Source: JAWXTP01 sp044433415
GTDB taxonomy: Bacteria > Bacteroidota > Bacteroidia > Bacteroidales > Rikenellaceae
DNA length: 18,940 nucleotides
Assembly (NCBI GenBank): GCA_044433415.1
Contig: JAWXTP010000049.1
Span: 1 to 18,940 of the forward strand
Direction of reading: 5' to 3'
The notes beneath the pieces were generated by a model, which worked only from the letters and a program-made list of their open reading frames with translations, was not told the origin of the DNA and did no database searches. Below, piece by piece: positions 15,761 through 18,940 of this stretch. Made by a program: the position numbers and the translations under genes. The first letter of the stretch is position 1. Each line of letters begins with the position of its first letter.

Positions 15761-17831
15761 TTAGAGGTTCTGTGACATAGCATATTGCATCTACAATGTA
15801 TTTCATATATGGGTCAGTTTTGATTACACTCTGCATATCGGATTTTTTATCACATAGAATACTGGAAAGATATTGGGCTGTAGCAGCTTTGGATACTTTG
15901 CTGTCACATAATGGTTTAAAAATAGCAAAACTCTCATTATCAGTTGGTGTCGTTATTGTATATGTGCTATCTATAACTTCTTTTTTATCTTTAAATAATT
16001 TAGTCGTAATAATCGTAGAAGGATATTGCTTCTCATATTTTGCAATTTCTATTGCTTGAGCAAGTTCCTTAAATAATGAGCTACAAGCCAAGTCATATTC
16101 TAATGTCCATCTTTTCGGAGTATAAATCTGCGTTTTATTATTATTCCACATAGACTTAATATCATTTGTTCGCTTAGACCTCAACTGTTCTATTATTGCG
16201 TTGTCTAAGATCTGTTTTCCTGCGCTCTCATATTTAGAATATAATTTCTCACGAGTACTGTCACCTCCGTGCAAGCGAGATGGTTGATGATCTTTAACAA
16301 AGGTTTTAAAATGTGTAATCCCTGTGAAAAAATCTGGCATCAAATTGAAATCTATCTGAGTTGTTATTGTTTTTAAAGCATTAATAAAATCGTCATTAAC
16401 AATTAACACTTCAGGTATCTCTCGACCTTGAGACCCATCATAATACTCCAAACTGCGAATATCCAAATCAGAGATAATAGAAATAGGCATATCTAGTGAC
16501 TTACCATCGTTACGCTGGAAGATCTTAACATATCGCTTAAATGCTGTACTGCCAACATTTACAATTGACACTCCATACTTGTGCAGAGGGCGGTCAATTA
16601 TTTCTGCAATAGTTGGTATCAATAGATTTTCAGCATCTCCTTCCACGATAATCAAGCCTTGAGCAAAGAACATATTCGATTTCGTTGCGTCTAGAAAACG
16701 TTGTAAGAATGCGTAATCTGACTCTTCAAGCATCGTTCCTATACCTAGCGGATATACCTGTTGATCTTTGCATAGTATAAGATTCTTTAATGGAATCTTT
16801 GACGCAAGAGTGGTGCTATGGGTCGTCAGAATAAATTGACCATAATTACCATGCTTGCTCACAAAGTCAATTAGCCTCAATTGGTATTGAGGATGCAAAT
16901 GAGCTTCCATCTCCTCAATTAAAGAGAGTTTTAATCCTATTTTATTTTCGGTGTATAATAGAAATTCTGCAGCTACACAAAGTAAGTTTAGAGTACCCAA
17001 ACCTGATTTATTAGGCTCTAAAATTAGATCTAATTGTTTGAGAATATCTTGTAGTTCATTAGCCGTTAAACAAACACCAGCTTTTCTATCATCCCCACTT
17101 GTTAAGAAGTGATCAGACAGTAGTTCATTCAGCTCTTTTGATATGTCATGCCCAGGTTGAGTTGCATCATCAAAGTATTCATCAATCTTCTTTTTTAACT
17201 CTAGGTATTTATTTTCAAGTTCATGTTTAGCCCTATTGCCAGCTTCATCTTTTGCAACCTTAAAAATGGGATGAGCCTTTAATATTTGAGCAAGTCGAGA
17301 TTTGTTACCGTGAGTCATATCAGATAAAGCATCTCTAAGAGGCTTAAGATATACCACTCTTAATAAATATTTTGCTTCACCCTCCAAATATATTCCCTCA
17401 GTAGTCATACCAGCTTTTATATATTGAATCACTTTGTTATCCGCAAGCTTTGCTGTTAACCAGACCTTGAGTTCGTATTCTGTGGTACCTTCAGCCGTTG
17501 TTTGAAGGCCAAGCCACTCCAGAAAGTGACCAGCGTCATTATCACTGAAGCCCTTAAAAATACACTCTATTTTCAAAAGAGTAGCCCTTTGCTTGGTTGA
17601 ACTATTTTGATAGAAGTCTTTCTCTTCAACCTGAATAAATTCACCACTTTGCGTTTTTAGCACATATCTTATCGCATCAATTATAGCTGTCTTGCCAGAA
17701 TCATTCTCTCCTATTAAGACATTAACGCCTTTTTGAAAAGAGATTGATAAACCAGGAGACACTTCGCCAGTAGGTAACGTGTTCGTTCCATATTTTCTAA
17801 AGTTATATATGTTTAAAGTCTCTAAGTACAT
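15741..17831 (-). CDS. OLD-family ATPase/TOPRIM endonuclease, Gabija GajA-like
   Basis: The 696-residue protein joins an ABC-type ATPase to a TOPRIM nuclease. ATPase motifs: Walker A GENDSGKT (41-48), a signature-like KSGLGTLNLL (275-284), Walker B LSLIEEMEAHLHP (302-314) and the H-loop LTTHS (335-339). The TOPRIM domain follows: IIVEGDAE with Glu397, then SIISDLD with Asp455 and Asp457, the metal-binding residues. The TPKRWTLEYDLA segment (571-582) matches the late conserved block of OLD proteins. In Gabija, GajA is a nucleotide-gated DNA-nicking enzyme that acts when phage replication depletes NTPs. This protein is about 120 residues longer than the Bacillus GajA as I recall it, with a C-terminal tail past 585. 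It starts 3 bp after the small upstream gene and ends overlapping the helicase, so all three are surely co-translated. PARIS was considered, but there the ATPase and TOPRIM are separate proteins. Confidence 0.88.
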   Translation of the reverse strand: MYLETLNIYNFRKYGTNTLPTGEVSPGLSISFQKGVNVLIGENDSGKTAIIDAIRYVLKTQSGEFIQVEEKDFYQNSSTKQRATLLKIECIFKGFSDNDAGHFLEWLGLQTTAEGTTEYELKVWLTAKLADNKVIQYIKAGMTTEGIYLEGEAKYLLRVVYLKPLRDALSDMTHGNKSRLAQILKAHPIFKVAKDEAGNRAKHELENKYLELKKKIDEYFDDATQPGHDISKELNELLSDHFLTSGDDRKAGVCLTANELQDILKQLDLILEPNKSGLGTLNLLCVAAEFLLYTENKIGLKLSLIEEMEAHLHPQYQLRLIDFVSKHGNYGQFILTTHSTTLASKIPLKNLILCKDQQVYPLGIGTMLEESDYAFLQRFLDATKSNMFFAQGLIIVEGDAENLLIPTIAEIIDRPLHKYGVSIVNVGSTAFKRYVKIFQRNDGKSLDMPISIISDLDIRSLEYYDGSQGREIPEVLIVNDDFINALKTITTQIDFNLMPDFFTGITHFKTFVKDHQPSRLHGGDSTREKLYSKYESAGKQILDNAIIEQLRSKRTNDIKSMWNNNKTQIYTPKRWTLEYDLACSSLFKELAQAIEIAKYEKQYPSTIITTKLFKDKKEVIDSTYTITTPTDNESFAIFKPLCDSKVSKAATAQYLSSILCDKKSDMQSVIKTDPYMKYIVDAICYVTEPLNDDSHE

Positions 17832-17834
17832 AAT

Positions 17835-18197
17835 CTATATCTCTTTTATATAATACGTTTTTAATATTTCATTAAAGTGTGGAATATTACTGTCTTCTGC
17901 TGCTTGACGCATCTTATCGGCATCAAAATAACTAAGTTTGTATTTTCTTGTTTTAGCTATGGCATTATCTAAGCGATTTATTGACTCTTTACTAAACCCA
18001 CCTGTACACCAAATTTCAAACTCTAAAGTTTTCCCTTTGTGTGACTCACAAATAGATGACCATTTCCTATTAGGTAGTCTTCGTATGCGTTGTCTGGCAG
18101 CCTCATTTGTCAAATGTAATACGTTTACGCAATAATCCACTACCTCTGCTGAGGTTGTAACAACTTCATTATCAATGTATTTCTCCAAGTTTGTCAC
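17835..18197 (-). CDS. Small putative helix-turn-helix protein, first gene of the defence operon
   Basis: The 120-residue protein was not matched to a named family. Residues about 14-46 (TSAEVVDYCVNVLHLTNEAA followed by RQRIRRLPNRKW) look like a winged helix-turn-helix: a helix, a turn at LTNEA and a basic recognition helix. The second half has strands (LEFEIWCTGG) and a helix rich in Lys and Arg. The start is GTG at 18197; an in-frame TAG lies three codons upstream and no ATG is available. It ends 3 bp before the OLD nuclease gene, so it belongs to the same transcript. It could be an autorepressor of the operon, a sensor or an inhibitor of the nuclease. Two-gene Gabija loci lack such a gene, so its role is open. 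It might also be the remnant of a larger protein. Confidence 0.7.
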   Translation of the reverse strand: MTNLEKYIDNEVVTTSAEVVDYCVNVLHLTNEAARQRIRRLPNRKWSSICESHKGKTLEFEIWCTGGFSKESINRLDNAIAKTRKYKLSYFDADKMRQAAEDSNIPHFNEILKTYYIKEI

Positions 18198-18246
18198 GTC
18201 ACACTATTTATATAATAACTAATTATCTTGCGCCTTTTTCTTTTTT

Positions 18247-18259
18247 AGTTGTACCAACT
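18247..18259. promoter_or_regulatory. Candidate operator of the defence operon
   Basis: AGTTG and CAACT, three bases apart, form a 13-bp symmetrical site. It lies just downstream of the candidate -7 box and about 50 bases before the GTG start of the helix-turn-helix gene, where a bound repressor would block transcription. The site is short, so chance is possible. Confidence 0.3.
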
Positions 18260-18271
18260 CTCGTAAAGTTA

Positions 18272-18300
18272 CAAATAATATCAACACCAACCAAACTCAA
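18272..18300 (-). promoter_or_regulatory. Candidate promoter of the defence operon
   Basis: On the minus strand TTG (18300-18298), 17 bases, then TATTATTTG (18280-18272). The -7 box has one base more than TAnnTTTG between TA and TTTG and the spacing is slightly short, so this is an imperfect match. It is the best promoter-like sequence in the 107-bp gap before the operon. Confidence 0.3.
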
Positions 18301-18304
18301 TTTA

Positions 18305-18829
18305 TCAAAACACCTCATTCATCCGATCCCACATCCTCTCCTTGTCAGAAATTGTATAGTAATGTTTATAAATAGTTTGCGGAGAGTTGCCTGCAAGTTC
18401 GGCGATTTGGAGCGGATGGAAACCTTCATCGATCATTTTCGAGATGTAACTACTTCGTGCAGTACTCCACGTGACTTTAGATGTGATGCCTTGGTGCTCG
18501 CAGATTTTACGGAGCGTTTCGTTGACCTTTGTGTTTATCCGCTTCACTCGCCCATATAGCTTTGATTGCGTGGGGTTGCAGCACTTGATGGTTGGAAAGA
18601 CGTAATTCATCGAGGCCTCATTGAGATATTTATTCATCAACTCTTGAACTTTATCTATTATAATCACTCGTGCCTGCTTGTCATATTTTACTCTGTCGTA
18701 GATTATAGCATTCCCCTTAACACAATCATACGTCAATAAGCACACATCAATGGGAGACATTCCACCAGCATAGAAGCTAAACATAAACAGATCTAATGTA
18801 ATTCCAAAGGGTGCATCACTTAGCGACAT
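18305..18829 (-). pseudogene. 5'-truncated, degenerate tyrosine recombinase
   Basis: The 174-residue frame is the C-terminal catalytic half of a Bacteroides-type tyrosine recombinase; complete enzymes are about 400 residues. LDLFMFSFYAGGMSPIDVCLL (from residue 12) matches the family's LFMFSFYTRGMSFVD block, but the first catalytic Arg is Gly here. The beta-hairpin Lys region is present (YDRVKYDK). The box normally ARHSWAT reads ARSSYIS, which keeps Arg and loses His. The normal GHSS reads GNSP, with His replaced by Asn. Possible tyrosine nucleophiles remain (IYKHYYTI). An in-frame TGA lies two codons before the ATG, and no core-binding domain is seen upstream. It is probably inactive, a scar of the event that brought the defence operon. 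A role as an accessory DNA-binding protein cannot be excluded. Confidence 0.7.
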
Positions 18830-18940
18830 TGTTCAACCAACAGATAATGTCTATTATGTTTCAGGCAGCTATGGTGGTTGGCGAACAAGTAATCTATTCA
18901 ACTTCTCAATCGACAAAAACAATGTTGCAACTTCAGCCAC
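18774..18940 (+). other. Open frame of unknown identity at the right edge
   Basis: The plus strand is open from 18774 (after a TAG) to the window end, 55 codons without an ATG, reading for example SLSDIVQPTDNVYYVSGSYG from residue 16. It overlaps the recombinase start on the other strand. A second plus-strand frame is also open from an ATG at 18847 to the end (MSIMFQAAMVVGEQ). One of them may be the beginning or an inner part of a gene beyond the edge. I recognised neither. Confidence 0.25.

Noticed and set aside
15741..17831. PARIS AriA or a retron/Septu-type ATPase
   Set aside because: The TOPRIM residues are fused to the ATPase in one protein and a UvrD helicase follows, which fits Gabija-like OLD and not those systems.
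18191..18559. Plus-strand 122-codon frame
   Set aside because: It overlaps the recombinase remnant and the operon promoter; the opposite frame has clear family similarity.

Overview
The window looks like a low-GC chromosome segment of an anaerobic, fermentative member of the Bacteroidales, perhaps close to Porphyromonas or its relatives. Several things suggest this. Good matches to the Bacteroidetes promoter form (TTG about 20 bases before TAnnTTTG) stand ahead of genes. There is a pyrB-pyrI pair, a Cat1/ScaCT-type CoA-transferase, a PepSY-like secreted protein beside a two-component system, and a tyrosine recombinase C-terminus of the Bacteroides type. The genus is inferred, not shown.

Layout: (1) 1-2422, minus strand: the first ~807 codons of a large Snf2-like helicase running off the left edge. 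It carries an imperfect palindromic repeat in frame between its two helicase lobes. (2) 2455-2504: a strong terminator whose arm overlaps the helicase promoter. (3) 2523-6135, minus strand: acyl-CoA/carboxylate CoA-transferase, pyrI, pyrB and a YigZ/IMPACT protein. (4) 6136-6413: a divergent regulatory region with promoters in both directions and a 9-bp palindrome. (5) 6414-10312, plus strand: etfB, etfA and a long acyl-CoA dehydrogenase, an electron-transfer and enoyl-CoA reduction unit. With the CoA-transferase this suggests a short-chain acid (butyrate-type) fermentation module. (6) 10439-13054, plus strand: OmpR-family response regulator, sensor histidine kinase and a secreted PepSY-like protein. 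The PepSY-like gene has an 11-bp-period direct repeat just ahead of its promoter, which fits an operator for the regulator.

(7) 13055-13744 is mostly non-coding. It holds a MITE-like palindromic element of about 138 bp, a possible 49-codon ORF with its own promoter-like box, and degenerate repeats. (8) 13745-18197, minus strand: a tight three-gene operon. A small protein with a possible helix-turn-helix (GTG start) is followed 3 bp later by an OLD-family ATPase/TOPRIM nuclease, whose end overlaps a UvrD-like helicase. The last two form a Gabija-like (class 2 OLD + UvrD) anti-phage pair. The extra first gene and the long proteins make this the best candidate for an undescribed variant. (9) 18305-18829, minus strand: a 5'-truncated tyrosine recombinase that seems to lack several catalytic residues. 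It abuts an unexplained plus-strand open frame at the right edge, so the end of the window looks like a rearrangement or assembly junction.

The middle is ordinary core metabolism and sensing. The two flanks (Snf2 helicase on the left, defence operon and decayed integrase on the right) look accessory.
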